Source: Stutzerimonas xanthomarina DSM 18231
GTDB lineage: Bacteria > Pseudomonadota > Gammaproteobacteria > Pseudomonadales > Pseudomonadaceae
Reading direction: 5' to 3'
DNA: 64,000 nt
Assembly: GCF_900129835.1 (NCBI RefSeq)
Contig: NZ_FQXA01000006.1
Coordinates: 124,001-188,000 of the forward strand
Below the pieces are notes generated by a model. That model saw only the letters and a list, made by a program, of their open reading frames with translations, had not been told where the DNA came from and ran no database searches. Made by a program: the position numbers and the translations under genes. Shown one piece after another: positions 28,536-39,458 of the stretch. How positions within the stretch are numbered: the stretch's first letter is position 1; each line of letters opens with the position of its first letter.

Positions 28536-29543
28536 TTACTGTCCGAGCTTGAGACGCGCAGTTTCGCCGCGCGTTTTGCCAGAAAGACTGACGGCTTCAC
28601 CGTTGAAGCTGACCTGCACGCCGGACGCAAAGCCCAGATGCAGGTCCAGTGGTGTTTCGCCGACCAGGGTGCGGCTGCTGCCCGCTTTAGCCAAACCGCT
28701 GTAGAGCACTTCGCCATTCGCATCGGTAACTCGCGTCCAGCAATCCGCCGTGTAGTCCAAGGTCAAACGACCTTCCCCCGGCGCGACGGTCTCCGCTTCA
28801 GCCACCTCGGTCACGTCAGCCACCGGCGCAGGTTCAGCGTCAGCCTCCACAGCGACCAATGCTTCACTGGACGTGGCAGTCTCATCCTGTGGATCTGGTA
28901 TTTCGGCTGCCGTTTCGACTGCTGGCTGCTCATCTGCCGGCAACATTTCGGTGTCGGTAGATTGGGCCTCGTCGTTGGTTTCCGATGGCATCGAGTTGAC
29001 CGGTGCCTCGATCGCGAGCTCGGCAGGTTCCTCGGTACGGTCGAGTAGATGAATCTCGGTAGTGCCGTCTGCAGCTTCTACCTCGATTCGCTCAAGCGCG
29101 GAAACCGACGGACCTGACTCGGTACGAGCTGAGCGCTCTTGCCACCACAAGAACGCGCCGACCCCGATCACCAGCGTCAGGATGAAGGTAAAGAAGCGCA
29201 CCATGCTACGCGACAGGCGCACGGGTTGATCAATGTGGCCAAGACTGTTGACGCTGCTGCCGGTAGCATCCGTACCGGTATGATGGTCGAACTGCTGTAC
29301 CAGACGATTCTGGTCCAGGCCCAGCAGCTTGGCGTAAGCGCGAACGTAGCCGCGGGCAAACGTATGACCGGGCAGCTGACTGAAGTCACCCGCCTCGATC
29401 TGGGTGAGTGATCGCTCCGAAAGGTTGAGCTGCTTGGCCACCGAAGAGACGGACCAGTTTTTATCCTCACGCGCAGCGCGCAACGTTTCGCCTGGGTTGG
29501 CCAGAGCCGTCGGGGCAGCGGCTTCAGAATGGGGCGCTATCAT
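28536..29543 (-). CDS. rodZ: Cytoskeletal/cell-shape protein RodZ
   Basis: RodZ links MreB to the envelope and helps keep rod shape. The 335-residue protein has an N-terminal Xre-type HTH (about 18-85, [20 protein letters not shown]), a single membrane helix at about 115-134, an acidic, low-complexity periplasmic linker and a C-terminal DUF4115 domain (about 255-335). The ATG overlaps the pilW stop by four bases (ATGA), so the two are translationally coupled. Confidence 0.95.
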   Translation of the reverse strand: MIAPHSEAAAPTALANPGETLRAAREDKNWSVSSVAKQLNLSERSLTQIEAGDFSQLPGHTFARGYVRAYAKLLGLDQNRLVQQFDHHTGTDATGSSVNSLGHIDQPVRLSRSMVRFFTFILTLVIGVGAFLWWQERSARTESGPSVSALERIEVEAADGTTEIHLLDRTEEPAELAIEAPVNSMPSETNDEAQSTDTEMLPADEQPAVETAAEIPDPQDETATSSEALVAVEADAEPAPVADVTEVAEAETVAPGEGRLTLDYTADCWTRVTDANGEVLYSGLAKAGSSRTLVGETPLDLHLGFASGVQVSFNGEAVSLSGKTRGETARLKLGQ

Positions 29544-30304
29544 CGTTGCTCCGAAACAAACTGTTGATATTCAGAGGTCCCCGGATACAGGCGCTTGAGC
29601 TGCAAACCCAGGCTCGCCGCCTGATCGCGGTCCTGATGGATGTTCGCCAAACGAATGCCCAGCAACAGACTGCGAGCATTCTGCTCGGAAAGACTGCTGA
29701 AACCGTCGTAGTAGCGTTTTGCCGGAACGTACTGCTTGTCTTCATACGCCATCACTGCCAATTCGAGCAGGGCTCGCGGCTGCCGGCTGTCGAGGCGCAA
29801 GGCGCGAGTAAAATAGGTTTCGGCTTGCTCTCGCTGGCCTAGCATCAATGCGGTCATGCCCATGTTCTGAAAGACGTGGGAGCGCCCGGAATAGAGATTG
29901 TCTTCGGCTGCCTTTACAAAACGCTCCATCGCTTCCGGATAGCGCTTCTGCTCGAAGAGAAAGCTGCCGTAGTTGTTGAGAATACGGGCGTCGTTGCGGC
30001 TAGACAGCGCCTTGCGGTAATGCTCGTCTGCTAGCTGATGTTCCATCTCGTTCTGAAATACCAGTGCCAATGCTGCATGAGCATCCGCGCTATTGGGATC
30101 CAACTCGAGCGCTTTGCGTAGCGGCGATTTGGCACGCGAGGCCTCGCCTTGCTGCAAATAGCCGATGCCAAGCTGGATATAGGCGTCTCGCGCTTCGTCA
30201 CGACCTTCGGAGGTACGCATCGGGTTACCCGATCCGGAGGACACACAACCAGCTATCAGGCCGGCGAGCAGAAACAGCAGCGCAACGCGCAATATCATCA
30301 GCAA
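29540..30304 (-). CDS. pilW: Type IV pilus biogenesis lipoprotein PilW (PilF in P. aeruginosa)
   Basis: This pilotin is needed for outer-membrane assembly of the PilQ secretin. The 254-residue precursor has a lipoprotein signal with lipobox LIAGC and lipidated C20, then six or so TPR motifs (for example AYIQLGIGYLQQGEASRAKS and SADAHAALALVFQNEME). It sits between rlmN and rodZ, as in other Pseudomonas, and is probably in the same transcript. Confidence 0.94.
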   Translation of the reverse strand: MLMILRVALLFLLAGLIAGCVSSGSGNPMRTSEGRDEARDAYIQLGIGYLQQGEASRAKSPLRKALELDPNSADAHAALALVFQNEMEHQLADEHYRKALSSRNDARILNNYGSFLFEQKRYPEAMERFVKAAEDNLYSGRSHVFQNMGMTALMLGQREQAETYFTRALRLDSRQPRALLELAVMAYEDKQYVPAKRYYDGFSSLSEQNARSLLLGIRLANIHQDRDQAASLGLQLKRLYPGTSEYQQFVSEQR

Positions 30305-30310
30305 AATCCC

Positions 30311-31459
30311 TCAGGAACGGTTCGTAGCAATGGACGCCGTACCTGGCTCGGACTGCAGCTCTCGCACTGCGATGTAACGCTCGCTTCGGCGTGTGCGATC
30401 CATCACCTGTCCGACCAGTTGGCCGCAGGCGGCATCGATATCCTCACCACGAGTGGTACGTACCGTCACATTGTGCCCGGCTTTATGCAGGATGTCCTGA
30501 AAACGACGGATCGCATTGTTGCTCGGCCGCTCATATCCGGAATGAGGGAACGGATTGAACGGGATCAGATTGATCTTGCAGGGAATCTTCGCCAAGAGCG
30601 TGATCATCTGCTCGGCGTGTTCGGGCTGGTCATTAATACCCTGCAGAAGCGTGTATTCAATCGTAAGAACGCGTTTCTCGCCCAAGTTGGAGATATAGCG
30701 CTGGCAGGCCGCCAGCAGCATATCCAGAGGATACTTCTTGTTGATCGGTACCAACTGATCACGCAGCGCATCGTTCGGCGCGTGCAGTGACAGCGCCAGG
30801 GATACGTCGATGACCTTGGACAGCTCTTCGATCATCGGCACTACGCCGGACGTCGACAGCGTTACCTTGCGTTTGGAAATACCGTAGCCCAAATCGTCCA
30901 TCATGATCTGCATGGCAGCGACGACATTGTCGAAATTAAGCAGGGGCTCGCCCATGCCCATCATCACCACATTGGTGATGGCGCGATCGACCTTAGCCGG
31001 GATGGTGCCGAACGACTTGTTGGCAATCCACACCTGCCCGATCACTTCGGCAGCGGTAAGATTGCTATTGAAACCTTGCTTGCCGGTCGAACAGAAACTG
31101 CAGTCCAACGCGCAGCCAGCCTGGGAGGAAACGCAGAGCGTGCCCCGCCCACCCTGGGGAATATAGACAGTTTCCACACAGCTACCCGAAGCCACGCGCA
31201 CCACCCATTTACGGGTGCCGTCAGTGGAGATGTCTTCGCTGACAATTTCGGGGCCGCGGATCTCGGCAGAGGCCTTGAGCTTTTCGCGCAGGGCCTTGCC
31301 GATGTTGCTCATGGCATCGAAGTCATCGACGCCAAAGTGGTGAATCCATTTCATCACCTGACCGGCACGAAAGCGCTTCTCCCCTATTGAATCGAAGAAG
31401 CTTTCCAGCTGGGGCTGGGTCAGCCCCAGCAGATTCACTTTACCGGTCATAACAGTCAT
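30311..31459 (-). CDS. rlmN: Dual-specificity 23S rRNA/tRNA adenine-C2 methyltransferase RlmN
   Basis: RlmN is a radical-SAM enzyme that methylates C2 of A2503 in 23S rRNA and A37 in some tRNAs. The 382-residue protein has the [4Fe-4S] triad C116, C120 and C123 (CALDCSFC) and the C-terminal resolving cysteine C345 (AACGQL). The start at 31459 has a GGTG-type site nine bases upstream; a second ATG at 31450 is possible. It is one of two Fe-S clients downstream of the isc genes on this strand. Confidence 0.97.
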   Translation of the reverse strand: MTVMTGKVNLLGLTQPQLESFFDSIGEKRFRAGQVMKWIHHFGVDDFDAMSNIGKALREKLKASAEIRGPEIVSEDISTDGTRKWVVRVASGSCVETVYIPQGGRGTLCVSSQAGCALDCSFCSTGKQGFNSNLTAAEVIGQVWIANKSFGTIPAKVDRAITNVVMMGMGEPLLNFDNVVAAMQIMMDDLGYGISKRKVTLSTSGVVPMIEELSKVIDVSLALSLHAPNDALRDQLVPINKKYPLDMLLAACQRYISNLGEKRVLTIEYTLLQGINDQPEHAEQMITLLAKIPCKINLIPFNPFPHSGYERPSNNAIRRFQDILHKAGHNVTVRTTRGEDIDAACGQLVGQVMDRTRRSERYIAVRELQSEPGTASIATNRS

Positions 31460-31479
31460 CTGAATTCACCTTCGCCTGA

Positions 31480-31911
31480 TCAGCGAATGCGGGCACACAC
31501 TTCGGTGGCGGAGAAGAAATAGGCAATCTCGCGAGCTGCGGACGCTTCGGAATCGGAACCATGGACGGCGTTCTCGTCGATGGACACGGCGAAATCAGCG
31601 CGAATGGTGCCGGCAGCAGCTTCTTTCGGGTTGGTAGCACCCATCAGCTCACGGTTCTTGGCGATGGCGTCTTCGCCTTCCAGAACCTGAACGATGACCG
31701 GACCGGAAACCATGAACGCAACCAGATCCTTGAAGAAACCGCGCTCGCTGTGCTCGGCGTAGAACCCACCCGCTTCACGCTCGGACAGCTGGACCATTTT
31801 CGACGCAACGACGCGCAGCCCGGCCTTCTCGAAACGGGAAGTGATCTCGCCGATAACATTCTTGGCGACGGCGTCAGGCTTGATGATGGAGAAAGTGCGT
31901 TGCAGGGCCAT
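31480..31911 (-). CDS. ndk: Nucleoside diphosphate kinase
   Basis: Ndk balances nucleoside triphosphate pools by phosphate transfer through a histidine. The 143-residue length is standard. The active-site histidine is H117 in DENAVHGSD, and the N-terminal [15 protein letters not shown] is typical. It is 20 bases before rlmN and separated from iscX by 163 bases that contain a hairpin, so it may begin a new transcript. Confidence 0.98.
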   Translation of the reverse strand: MALQRTFSIIKPDAVAKNVIGEITSRFEKAGLRVVASKMVQLSEREAGGFYAEHSERGFFKDLVAFMVSGPVIVQVLEGEDAIAKNRELMGATNPKEAAAGTIRADFAVSIDENAVHGSDSEASAAREIAYFFSATEVCARIR

Positions 31912-31951
31912 TTGAAACTCCAGAAATCGATAGGTTAAAACAAACGAGTAA

Positions 31952-31972
31952 ACCCGCGAATTATACGCGGGT
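31952..31972 (-). terminator. Hairpin between iscX and ndk
   Basis: ACCCGCG (31952-31958) pairs with CGCGGGT (31966-31972) across a seven-base loop. On the minus strand it is followed by a T-rich tract (TTTACTCGTTTGTTTT). The loop contains TATAAT on that strand, so the same DNA could serve as a -10 box for ndk; I found no good -35. It most likely ends or attenuates the isc transcript. Confidence 0.55.
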
Positions 31973-32074
31973 CACGAATGAAAATATAAGGGTAGCTGTG
32001 ACCTGCTTACTGGCGGCGGAGGCCGTAATGCGCGTGCTTCCGCTCGAAGCTCGGCACCCAGGTGCCCGCTGGCT

Positions 32075-32272
32075 CTAGACTTCTTCTATCCAGGCAGCCT
32101 GTATGGCTTCGAGCACCTTTTCGCCGCCGCGCTTCGGATCATCCGAGAAATCCGGCAGCTCGACGACCCAACGGTGCAGCTCGACAAAGTTCACATAACG
32201 CGGATCTACATTTGGCTTGCTTTCGGCCAGTTCAATCGCGATATCCAGCACATCAGACCACTTAAGCGCCAT
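32075..32272 (-). CDS. iscX: Fe-S assembly protein IscX
   Basis: IscX is a small acidic protein that binds IscS and iron and modulates Fe-S cluster assembly. The 65 residues match the family in length and ends (MALKWSDVLDIAIELAE, then WVVELPDF). It is the last gene of the isc operon, 14 bases after fdx. Confidence 0.96.
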   Translation of the reverse strand: MALKWSDVLDIAIELAESKPNVDPRYVNFVELHRWVVELPDFSDDPKRGGEKVLEAIQAAWIEEV

Positions 32273-32286
32273 GCTTCACCTCGCTC

Positions 32287-32634
32287 TCAATGGCCTTCCG
32301 AGACTTGATTGATGGTGTATTTCGGAATCTCGACCACCAAGTCGACGTCCGCAACAGCTGCCTGACAGGACAACCGAGAATTGGGTTCGAGCCCCCACGC
32401 CTTGTCCAGCATGTCATCCTCAAGCTCATCCGAAGCTTCCAGCGAGGCAAAGCCCTCACGGATCACTACGTGACAGGTTGTGCAGGCGCAAGACTTTTCA
32501 CAGGCATGTTCAATGTCGATACCATTTCGCAGCGCGGCATCAAGCACGGTCTCGCCGGGCTGCGCTTCCACCACCGCCCCGTCAGGGCAATGGTCGGCAT
32601 GGGGCAGGAAAACAATCTGCGGCATCTGGGTCAT
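32287..32634 (-). CDS. fdx: ISC-type [2Fe-2S] ferredoxin
   Basis: This adrenodoxin-type ferredoxin supplies electrons to the ISC assembly machinery. The 115-residue protein carries the cluster ligands C45, C51, C54 and C90, plus an extra C49. The ATG at 32634 overlaps the hscA stop (ATGA), so the two are translationally coupled; an ATG at 32625 is an alternative. Confidence 0.96.
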   Translation of the reverse strand: MTQMPQIVFLPHADHCPDGAVVEAQPGETVLDAALRNGIDIEHACEKSCACTTCHVVIREGFASLEASDELEDDMLDKAWGLEPNSRLSCQAAVADVDLVVEIPKYTINQVSEGH

Positions 32635-34493
32635 TCCTCGATATCGTTAAGCCGTCGCCCAGCCAATGCGGCCTTGACGGTTGAATCCAGCCTGCGCGCA
32701 GCAAAGGCATCGGTGATCTGGCTCAGGCGTTTGATCTGGCGTTCGATGGCAACCCCATCCTGACTATCGAGAAGCTCGCGAAGACCCACCATCTGCGAAT
32801 CGATCGCCACGCGCTCCTCCTCACTGAGCAGGCGCTCGCCGTCTACAGCCAGGGCACCCTCAACCGCTTCGAGCAACCGTTGCGCATCGACCAGTTGCTC
32901 ACGTAGCGCACGGGCTGCCTTGTCATCGTTGGCTTTGTGAAAAGAATCTTCCAGCATGCGAGCGATCTCACCGTCGGTCAGCCCGTAGGAAGGCTTCACC
33001 TGAATGCTCGATTCGACGCCAGACGCCAGTTCTCGAGCCGATACACTGAGCAGCCCGTCGGCGTCGACCTGAAAGGTCACGCGGATTTTCGCGGCGCCGG
33101 CCACCATCGGCGGGATGCCGCGCAGTTCGAAGCGAGCCAGCGAACGGCAGTCAGCAATAAGCTCACGTTCACCTTGCAGCACGTGAATCATCATGGCCGA
33201 CTGGCCATCTTTGTACGTCGTGAAATCCTGCGCTCGCGCAACGGGAATCGTGGTGTTGCGCGGAATGATCTTCTCCATCAAACCGCCCATCGTTTCCAAA
33301 CCCAGCGACAGCGGGATGACGTCGAGCAGCAACAATTCCTCACCATCGCGATTGTTGCCAGCCAACGTCTCAGCCTGGATCGCCGCACCGATGGCAACAA
33401 CCTGGTCAGGATCGATATCGGTCAGTGGATCTTGACCGAACATCTCGCCAACCCGCTCGCGCACCCGCGGAACCCGGGTGGAGCCGCCAACCATGACCAC
33501 CGCCTGGATCTCTTCCATCTCGACAGACGAATCACGCAATGCACGTCGACAGGACTTGAGGCTGAGCGCGATCAGCGGATCAATGAGCTCGTTAAATGTT
33601 GCGCGTGTCAGCACACCCTGCCAGCCGGCATAGCGCATCTCGACCGACTCGGCGCGGCTGAGCTGCTCCTTGGCATCGCACGCCATTTTCAGCACCGCCC
33701 GCTGGGCACCTGGATCGAGATCCTCAGGTGCACCCGCCTGCCCCAAAATCCAGCCAGCTATCGCATGATCGAAGTCGTCACCCCCGAGCGCGGTATCTCC
33801 GCCGGTAGCCAACACTTCGAATACGCCTTTGGTCAGGCGCAGGATGGAGATATCGAAGGTACCACCGCCCAGGTCATAGATCGCCACGACGCCTTCAGCT
33901 TCGCGGTCCAGACCGTAAGCGACGGCTGCGGCGGTAGGCTCGTTAAGCAGGCGCAACACGTTGAGATTAGCCAAGCGTGCAGCGTCCTTGGTCGCTTGAC
34001 GTTGCGCATCATCGAAATATGCCGGGACCGTGATCACCGCACCGACCAGCTCGCCGCCCAACGCTGCCTCCGCACGCTCGCGCAACACGCGCAAAATTTC
34101 AGCAGAGACCTCGACCGGGCTTTTAGCGCCTTGCACCGTCTCAACGAACGGCATTTGTGACTGCCCCTCGCTGAACCGATACGGCAGCTGTCCGCCCAGC
34201 TGTTTCACATCACCGACTCCCCGCCCCATCAAACGTTTGACGGACAGGATGGTGTTCAACGGATCGCTGGCAGCAGCAGCTATCGCCGCTCGCCCCACCT
34301 CGACGTGATCGTCGTGATAACGCACCACTGAAGGCAGAATCACCTCTCCATCGGCATCAGCCAACGGCGCCGTAACGCCACTGCGCAGCGCTGCAACGAG
34401 CGAGTTGGTGGTGCCCAAATCGATGCCAACCGCCAGGCGGCGCTGGTGGGGTTGCGGGCTTTGTCCGGGTTCAGCTATCTGAAGTAAGGCCAT
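32631..34493 (-). CDS. hscA: Fe-S assembly chaperone HscA (Hsp70)
   Basis: HscA is the specialised Hsp70 that, with HscB, drives cluster transfer from IscU. The 620-residue protein has the nucleotide-binding domain ([14 protein letters not shown] near residue 21, [10 protein letters not shown] near 210) and a substrate-binding domain from about 385. It follows hscB in the isc operon. Confidence 0.98.
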   Translation of the reverse strand: MALLQIAEPGQSPQPHQRRLAVGIDLGTTNSLVAALRSGVTAPLADADGEVILPSVVRYHDDHVEVGRAAIAAAASDPLNTILSVKRLMGRGVGDVKQLGGQLPYRFSEGQSQMPFVETVQGAKSPVEVSAEILRVLRERAEAALGGELVGAVITVPAYFDDAQRQATKDAARLANLNVLRLLNEPTAAAVAYGLDREAEGVVAIYDLGGGTFDISILRLTKGVFEVLATGGDTALGGDDFDHAIAGWILGQAGAPEDLDPGAQRAVLKMACDAKEQLSRAESVEMRYAGWQGVLTRATFNELIDPLIALSLKSCRRALRDSSVEMEEIQAVVMVGGSTRVPRVRERVGEMFGQDPLTDIDPDQVVAIGAAIQAETLAGNNRDGEELLLLDVIPLSLGLETMGGLMEKIIPRNTTIPVARAQDFTTYKDGQSAMMIHVLQGERELIADCRSLARFELRGIPPMVAGAAKIRVTFQVDADGLLSVSARELASGVESSIQVKPSYGLTDGEIARMLEDSFHKANDDKAARALREQLVDAQRLLEAVEGALAVDGERLLSEEERVAIDSQMVGLRELLDSQDGVAIERQIKRLSQITDAFAARRLDSTVKAALAGRRLNDIEE

Positions 34494-34534
34494 GTCTGTC
34501 TGATATCGGGCGCAGCGTCTGGGGCTACGCGGGG

Positions 34535-35056
34535 TTAATCGTCGAGGCGCTCTTCCAACTGGCGCACTTCCTGGGATAGCTTGTCGAGGAATTGCATGCG
34601 GCGCACAAGCCGTTCTGCCAGCTCGCGCTGCGACTCATCCCGCCAGATGCCGGCGAACGAATCATTCAGATTCTGCTGAGCCGCCTTGAGCCGACCCTTG
34701 AAAGAAGCTATGCCTGAGAAATCGGCGTTGTCCTGCAGTTCTTCGAGCTCTTCGCGCCACTGCATTTGCTGCATAAGAAACGCCGAATCCTGGACGGTCG
34801 CCTCCAGCGGCAGCTCGCGACCCTCGAGCGTCAACAAGTAGCGAGCCCGATGCGATGGGATTTTAAGGGTTTGATAGGCCTCATTCAGATTCGTCGAGCG
34901 TTCGATGGCATGGCGCTGCTCTGCTTCCCCCGCGTCAGCAAAGCGGTCAGGATGAACTTGGCGCGCCAGCTCGCGATAACGAGACGACAGGCTTTCCGGA
35001 TCGATATCGAACGTCGGCTGCAGCTCGAACAGCGCGTAGTGACAGGGAGTTCCCAC
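34535..35056 (-). CDS. hscB: Co-chaperone HscB (J-protein for IscU)
   Basis: HscB delivers IscU to HscA and stimulates its ATPase. I start it at the GTG at 35056, giving 173 residues beginning [11 protein letters not shown] after the initiator. The AGGGCG site six bases upstream and the family's usual N-terminus support this over the longer frame from 35101, which would overlap iscA by 38 bases. The J-domain HPD motif (RQVHPDRF) and the C-terminal three-helix IscU-binding domain are present. Confidence 0.95.
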   Translation of the reverse strand: MGTPCHYALFELQPTFDIDPESLSSRYRELARQVHPDRFADAGEAEQRHAIERSTNLNEAYQTLKIPSHRARYLLTLEGRELPLEATVQDSAFLMQQMQWREELEELQDNADFSGIASFKGRLKAAQQNLNDSFAGIWRDESQRELAERLVRRMQFLDKLSQEVRQLEERLDD

Positions 35057-35063
35057 AGCGCCC

Positions 35064-35387
35064 TCAGATATTGAAACTTTCGCCGCAGCCGCATTCGCCA
35101 CGCACGTTAGGGTTATTGAACTTGAAGCCTTCGTTCAGCCCCTCCCGGACAAAGTCGAGCTCGGTGCCATCGAGGTACACGAGGCTCTTCGGATCGATGA
35201 TCACCTTCACGCCATTGCTGTCGAAGACTGAGTCCTCTGCAGCCGCTTCATCCACGAATTCAAGAACGTAGGCCAAGCCAGAACAGCCTGTAGTGCGTAC
35301 ACCCAATCGGACCCCGAGGCCCTTGCCGCGACCTTCCAGAGAACGGCGCACGTGTTCGGCAGCGGCGGTTGTCATGCTGATAGCCAT
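35064..35387 (-). CDS. iscA: A-type Fe-S carrier IscA
   Basis: IscA carries Fe-S clusters or iron to target proteins. From the ATG at 35387 it has 107 residues with the three conserved cysteines C35 (GCSGLAY), C99 and C101 (ECGCG). It starts eleven bases after the iscU stop and ends just before the hscB GTG. Confidence 0.97.
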   Translation of the reverse strand: MAISMTTAAAEHVRRSLEGRGKGLGVRLGVRTTGCSGLAYVLEFVDEAAAEDSVFDSNGVKVIIDPKSLVYLDGTELDFVREGLNEGFKFNNPNVRGECGCGESFNI

Positions 35388-35397
35388 CGATACCCCC

Positions 35398-35790
35398 TTA
35401 GGCCTGCGGCAACCCTTTCTTCTCACGGTAATCGCGAACAGCCGCCTTGATGGCGTCCTCTGCCAGTACCGAGCAATGGATCTTCACCGGCGGCAGCGCC
35501 AGCTCTTCAGCCAGCTGAGTATTCTTGATGGTTTCGGCCTCTTCCAGCGTCTTACCCTTCATCCACTCGGTGGCGAGAGAGCTGGAGGCGATGGCCGAGC
35601 CGCAACCATAGGTCTTGAACTTGGCGTCTTCGATGACTCCCTGCTCGTTGACCTTGATCTGCAGGCGCATCACATCGCCGCAGGCCGGAGCGCCGACCAT
35701 GCCAGTGCCGATGGATGGGTCCTCAGCGTCGAACTTGCCGACGTTACGGGGATTTTCGTAGTGGTCAATGACCTTGTCACTGTATGCCAT
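35398..35790 (-). CDS. iscU: Fe-S cluster scaffold IscU
   Basis: IscU is the scaffold on which new clusters form. The 130-residue protein has cluster ligands C37, C63 and C106, and the HscA recognition motif LPPVK at 99-103. It lies 47 bases after iscS. Confidence 0.98.
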   Translation of the reverse strand: MAYSDKVIDHYENPRNVGKFDAEDPSIGTGMVGAPACGDVMRLQIKVNEQGVIEDAKFKTYGCGSAIASSSLATEWMKGKTLEEAETIKNTQLAEELALPPVKIHCSVLAEDAIKAAVRDYREKKGLPQA

Positions 35791-35837
35791 GGTGCAATCC
35801 TCATTGAATCAGGCTATGCGGAACTCGACGGATCCAA

Positions 35838-37052
35838 TCAGTGGGCTGCCCACTCGACCTGTGAAATATCGACGCCATCCTTGAACATGTCCCACAAAGG
35901 TGAAAGCTCACGCAATTTTGTTACTGCCTCGCTGACTTTCCGCGCGGCGTAATCGACTTCCTCTTCGGTGGTGAAGCGACCGAAAGTAAAACGGATCGAG
36001 CTATGTGCCAGTTCGTCATTACGACCCAGCGCACGGAGCACATAAGACGGTTCCAGCGAAGCAGAGGTACAGGCCGAACCAGAGGAAACTGCCAGATCCT
36101 TGAGCGCCATGATCAGCGACTCGCCCTCGACATAGTTGAAACTCAGGTTCAGGTTGTGCGGCACGCGTGCGGTCATGCTGCCGTTTACATAAAGCTCTTC
36201 CAGATGCTCAACCTGCTTGGAAAAGCGGTCGCGCAGCTTGGTAATACGCTCATTTTCATCAACCATCTCTTCCTTGGCGATGCGGAACGCCTCACCCATG
36301 CCGACCGATTGATGCGCCGCCAACGTGCCCGAGCGCATGCCGCGCTCATGCCCACCGCCATGCATCTGGGCTTCCAGTCGTACGCGCGGCTTGCGCCGCA
36401 CATAAAGGGCACCAACACCTTTGGGGCCATAGGTTTTGTGAGCAGAGAAGGACATCAGATCGACCTTCATCTTTTCCAGATCTATCTCAACCTTCCCGGT
36501 CGACTGAGCAGCATCGACGTGAAACAGTACGCCGCGCGGGCGGGTGAGCTCACCAATAGCGGCGATATCGTTGACTGTTCCGATCTCATTGTTGACGTGC
36601 ATGATGGACACCAAGACGGTGTCATCACGAAGCGCTGCCTCGATCATGGCAGGCGTAATCACACCGTCCTCGCCAGGCTCAATATAAGTCACCTCGAAAC
36701 CTTCACGTTCGAGCTGGCGAGTCGTATCCAGAACGGCCTTGTGCTCGATCTTGCTGGTCACGATGTGCTTGCCCTTGGAGGCGTAGAAGTGCGCAGCACC
36801 CTTGATTGCCAGGTTGTCCGACTCGGTCGCACCGGATGTCCAGACGATCTCGCGAGGATCGGCATTTACCAGCTCTGCAACTTGGCGACGTGCGTTCTCG
36901 ACGGCCTCCTCGGCCTTCCAGCCAAAGGCATGGGAGCGCGACGCCGGATTACCAAAGTTGCCTTCGGCGGTCAGGCATTCAACCATCTTCTCGGCGACGC
37001 GAGGATCGACGGGGGTGGTAGCGGAGTAGTCCAGGTAAATCGGCAACTTCAT
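35838..37052 (-). CDS. iscS: Cysteine desulfurase IscS
   Basis: IscS takes sulfur from cysteine for Fe-S clusters, tRNA thiolation and other uses. The 404-residue class V aminotransferase-fold enzyme has the PLP lysine K206 (SFSAHKTYG) and the persulfide cysteine C328 ([10 protein letters not shown]). It lies 30 bases after iscR. Confidence 0.98.
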   Translation of the reverse strand: MKLPIYLDYSATTPVDPRVAEKMVECLTAEGNFGNPASRSHAFGWKAEEAVENARRQVAELVNADPREIVWTSGATESDNLAIKGAAHFYASKGKHIVTSKIEHKAVLDTTRQLEREGFEVTYIEPGEDGVITPAMIEAALRDDTVLVSIMHVNNEIGTVNDIAAIGELTRPRGVLFHVDAAQSTGKVEIDLEKMKVDLMSFSAHKTYGPKGVGALYVRRKPRVRLEAQMHGGGHERGMRSGTLAAHQSVGMGEAFRIAKEEMVDENERITKLRDRFSKQVEHLEELYVNGSMTARVPHNLNLSFNYVEGESLIMALKDLAVSSGSACTSASLEPSYVLRALGRNDELAHSSIRFTFGRFTTEEEVDYAARKVSEAVTKLRELSPLWDMFKDGVDISQVEWAAH

Positions 37053-37082
37053 CAGGTATCTCCTATCAGGCTGTCGTCCTGC

Positions 37083-37574
37083 TCAGTCGATGGCGGACGC
37101 TTCAATCTTATCCAGTTGCGGAGTCTGGCCATTAGCGCGGCGCATATCCTGACGCAGAGCCACTTCCTGAACCTCGCGGCGCATCACCAGATCCGCGAGA
37201 CTGATACCACTCAAAAACTCGTGGATCTGCTGACTTAAATCGCACCAGAGATGGTGGGTCAGACAAGTGTCTCCCGAATGACAGTCACCCAGCCCCTGGC
37301 AGCGTGTGGCATCCACCGACTCGTTGACCGCGTCGATGACTTGCGCAACTTGAATGCCCGCCATGTCGCGCGAGAGTTGATAGCCACCGCCCGGCCCGCG
37401 AACACTGGTCACCAGACTGCCACGGCGCAGCTTGGCAAACAGTTGTTCGAGATAGGAAAGCGAGATGCCTTGCCGCTCGGAAATATCCGCGAGGGACACC
37501 GGACCGTGTTGCGCATGCAGCGCAAGGTCAAGCATCGCAGTGACGGCGTAACGGCCTTTGGTAGTCAATCGCAT
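37083..37574 (-). CDS. iscR: Fe-S sensing regulator IscR
   Basis: IscR is an Rrf2-family regulator that, with a [2Fe-2S] cluster, represses its own isc operon and senses Fe-S demand. The 163-residue protein has an N-terminal winged helix and cluster ligands C92, C98, C104 and H107. An IscR-like operator overlaps its promoter at 37606-37638, which supports autoregulation. Confidence 0.97.
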   Translation of the reverse strand: MRLTTKGRYAVTAMLDLALHAQHGPVSLADISERQGISLSYLEQLFAKLRRGSLVTSVRGPGGGYQLSRDMAGIQVAQVIDAVNESVDATRCQGLGDCHSGDTCLTHHLWCDLSQQIHEFLSGISLADLVMRREVQEVALRQDMRRANGQTPQLDKIEASAID

Positions 37575-37605
37575 CGGTTCGCACCAAGCATCATGGTTTG
37601 AGGCA

Positions 37606-37638
37606 AGTATGCAATACCCGACTATTTAGATCAACTAT
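37606..37638 (-). promoter_or_regulatory. isc operon promoter with type 1 IscR site
   Basis: On the minus strand, TTGATC (37629-37634) and CATACT (37606-37611) are 17 bases apart, about 30 bases before iscR. A 25-base match to the type 1 IscR site known from enterics (ATAGTTGAT...ATAGTCGGGTAT, 37614-37638) covers the -35 and spacer. Cluster-loaded IscR bound there would block RNA polymerase. The site is assigned by pattern. Confidence 0.8.
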
Positions 37639-37753
37639 AAGCCCCATTAAATTACTCGGACTTTAGCCGCACGAGGAAGGTGTCAAAGCGAGCCCGCGCT
37701 AACATGCCGCTGACAGACGGCCATCATAACAGCACGTCCGCCGCATCGCACTT

Positions 37754-38530
37754 TCAGGGACGAGACTCTTCACCAGCGCGTTTAACTTCAGCAAAATCTT
37801 CCTCGCGCAACTCGGGCATCTGCTTTGCGCAATAATCGCTGCCAAGGGCAGTTAACGCCTTGCACATGCCATCCATGCGCTCCTCAACCGCCTGAACATG
37901 ATCAAGCAGTTGACCGATAGCACGCGCCACCGGATCAGGCATATCCTCGGTCACGCCGTATGCATCGAAACCAATCTTCTCAGCGATCGCCTTGCGCTTG
38001 GCCTCTTGCTCATCATCGGACTTGGCGATCACCCGGCCCGGAATCCCGACAGCAGTCGCGCCAGCCGGAATCGCACGAGTCACCACCGCATTGGACCCGA
38101 TCTTGGCGCCTGCACCCACCGTGAACGGGCCGAGAATTTTTGCCCCCGCCCCAACGATCACCCCATCTTCAAGCGTCGGGTGACGTTTGCCCTTGTTCCA
38201 ACTGGTACCGCCCAGGGTGACCCCATGGTAAAGCGTGACGTCATCGCCGATCTGCGCCGTTTCACCAATAACGATGCCCATCCCGTGATCGATGAAGAAA
38301 CGCCGACCTATCTGCGCGCCCGGATGAATTTCGATGCCCGTCAGCCAACGCGCCAGATTCGAATTCATCCGCGCCAACCATTTGCAATCGTTTACCCAAA
38401 GCCAGTGGGATACCCGATGAAACCAGACAGCGTGCAGGCCCGGGTAACAGGTGACGACCTCGAATGCGTTACGCGCTGCCGGATCGCGATGGAAAACGCT
38501 CTGGATATCTTCGCGCATACCTTCGAACAT
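37754..38530 (-). CDS. cysE: Serine O-acetyltransferase
   Basis: CysE acetylates serine, the first step to cysteine, which is the sulfur source for IscS. The ATG at 38530 overlaps the trmJ stop by one base (TGATG), giving 258 residues; the TTG just before it is a less likely start. Hexapeptide repeats of the left-handed beta-helix run from about 65 to 170 ([32 protein letters not shown]). It precedes the isc operon but is separated from it by the iscR promoter region. Confidence 0.96.
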   Translation of the reverse strand: MFEGMREDIQSVFHRDPAARNAFEVVTCYPGLHAVWFHRVSHWLWVNDCKWLARMNSNLARWLTGIEIHPGAQIGRRFFIDHGMGIVIGETAQIGDDVTLYHGVTLGGTSWNKGKRHPTLEDGVIVGAGAKILGPFTVGAGAKIGSNAVVTRAIPAGATAVGIPGRVIAKSDDEQEAKRKAIAEKIGFDAYGVTEDMPDPVARAIGQLLDHVQAVEERMDGMCKALTALGSDYCAKQMPELREEDFAEVKRAGEESRP

Positions 38531-39306
38531 CAATCACTTCTCCGCTTGTGGGGCTCGCCGCGGACGGCCTTCTGGGTTTCGGTAAGGATTCCGCGCAGAA
38601 TGTTCATCTCCAGCTTGCTGATCCCGCTACGGCCGTAAAGCCTGCGCAAGCGGGGCATAAGATGCCTGGGTTTCTGGGGATCGAGGAAGCCGATTTCCAC
38701 CAGAGTCTGCTCAAGATGACCGTAATAATGCTCGAGCTCATCGGCAGTCACCGGCTGAGTGTCCAGCATCGAGGTGGTTTCGAGTTTCTCTTGCTTGCTC
38801 GGCTTGTCGTTTGCCGCCAGCCAGGCCATGCGCACTTCATAAGCGAGCACCTGCACCGCCGCAGCCAGGTTCAGCGAGCTGAAGTCAGGATCTGATGGGA
38901 TATGCACATGGTACTGGCAGCGCTGAAGCTCTTCGTTGGTAAGCCCGGCATATTCGCGCCCAAACACCAACGCAACCTCACCGCCTCGCTCGATTTGTTC
39001 AAGACAGACCGTACCGGTTTCGCGCGGATCCAGAAGCGGCCAAGGAATGCGACGATCTCGGGCACTCGTGCCCAGCACCAGGCTGCAGCCAACCAAGGCC
39101 TCTTCAAGCGTCGCTACGATCTCCGCTGAATCAAGAATATCGGTCGCACCCGAGGCTCGAGCGACGGCGTTCGGACTCGGAAAATCCTCCGGATCCACCA
39201 ACACCAGGCGCGTTAAGCCCATATTTTTCATGGCACGGGCCGCACCGCCGATATTCCCGGCGTGGCTGGTATTGACCAACACTACGCGAATGCTCTGTAG
39301 CGACAC
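38530..39306 (-). CDS. trmJ: tRNA (cytidine/uridine-2'-O-)-methyltransferase TrmJ
   Basis: TrmJ methylates the ribose at position 32 of tRNAs. The 258-residue SPOUT protein has the knot motifs [19 protein letters not shown] (near residue 12), [14 protein letters not shown] and [15 protein letters not shown]. It is divergent from suhB and translationally coupled to cysE. Confidence 0.94.
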   Translation of the reverse strand: MSLQSIRVVLVNTSHAGNIGGAARAMKNMGLTRLVLVDPEDFPSPNAVARASGATDILDSAEIVATLEEALVGCSLVLGTSARDRRIPWPLLDPRETGTVCLEQIERGGEVALVFGREYAGLTNEELQRCQYHVHIPSDPDFSSLNLAAAVQVLAYEVRMAWLAANDKPSKQEKLETTSMLDTQPVTADELEHYYGHLEQTLVEIGFLDPQKPRHLMPRLRRLYGRSGISKLEMNILRGILTETQKAVRGEPHKRRSD

Positions 39307-39458
39307 GGTTTTCTCTCGATCAGGAAGCAGACCGAAAGCTTACAGGAAGGATCCGCAGCTTCGCCATTAACCGTCTGAACGACCCCTTGCCGAGCAACAC
39401 ACCGGATAGGTTTCTGATAGAATTGCCGGCTTTCTTTAAACGACCAGGTATTTGATCG

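Noticed and set aside
32937..34160. 407-residue frame antisense to hscA
   Set aside because: hscA is intact and conserved over the whole length; the composition is that of a reverse-complement artefact.
36003..37238. 411-residue frame antisense to iscS and the end of iscR
   Set aside because: It spans two certain genes and an intergenic gap with no promoter, start signal or domain.
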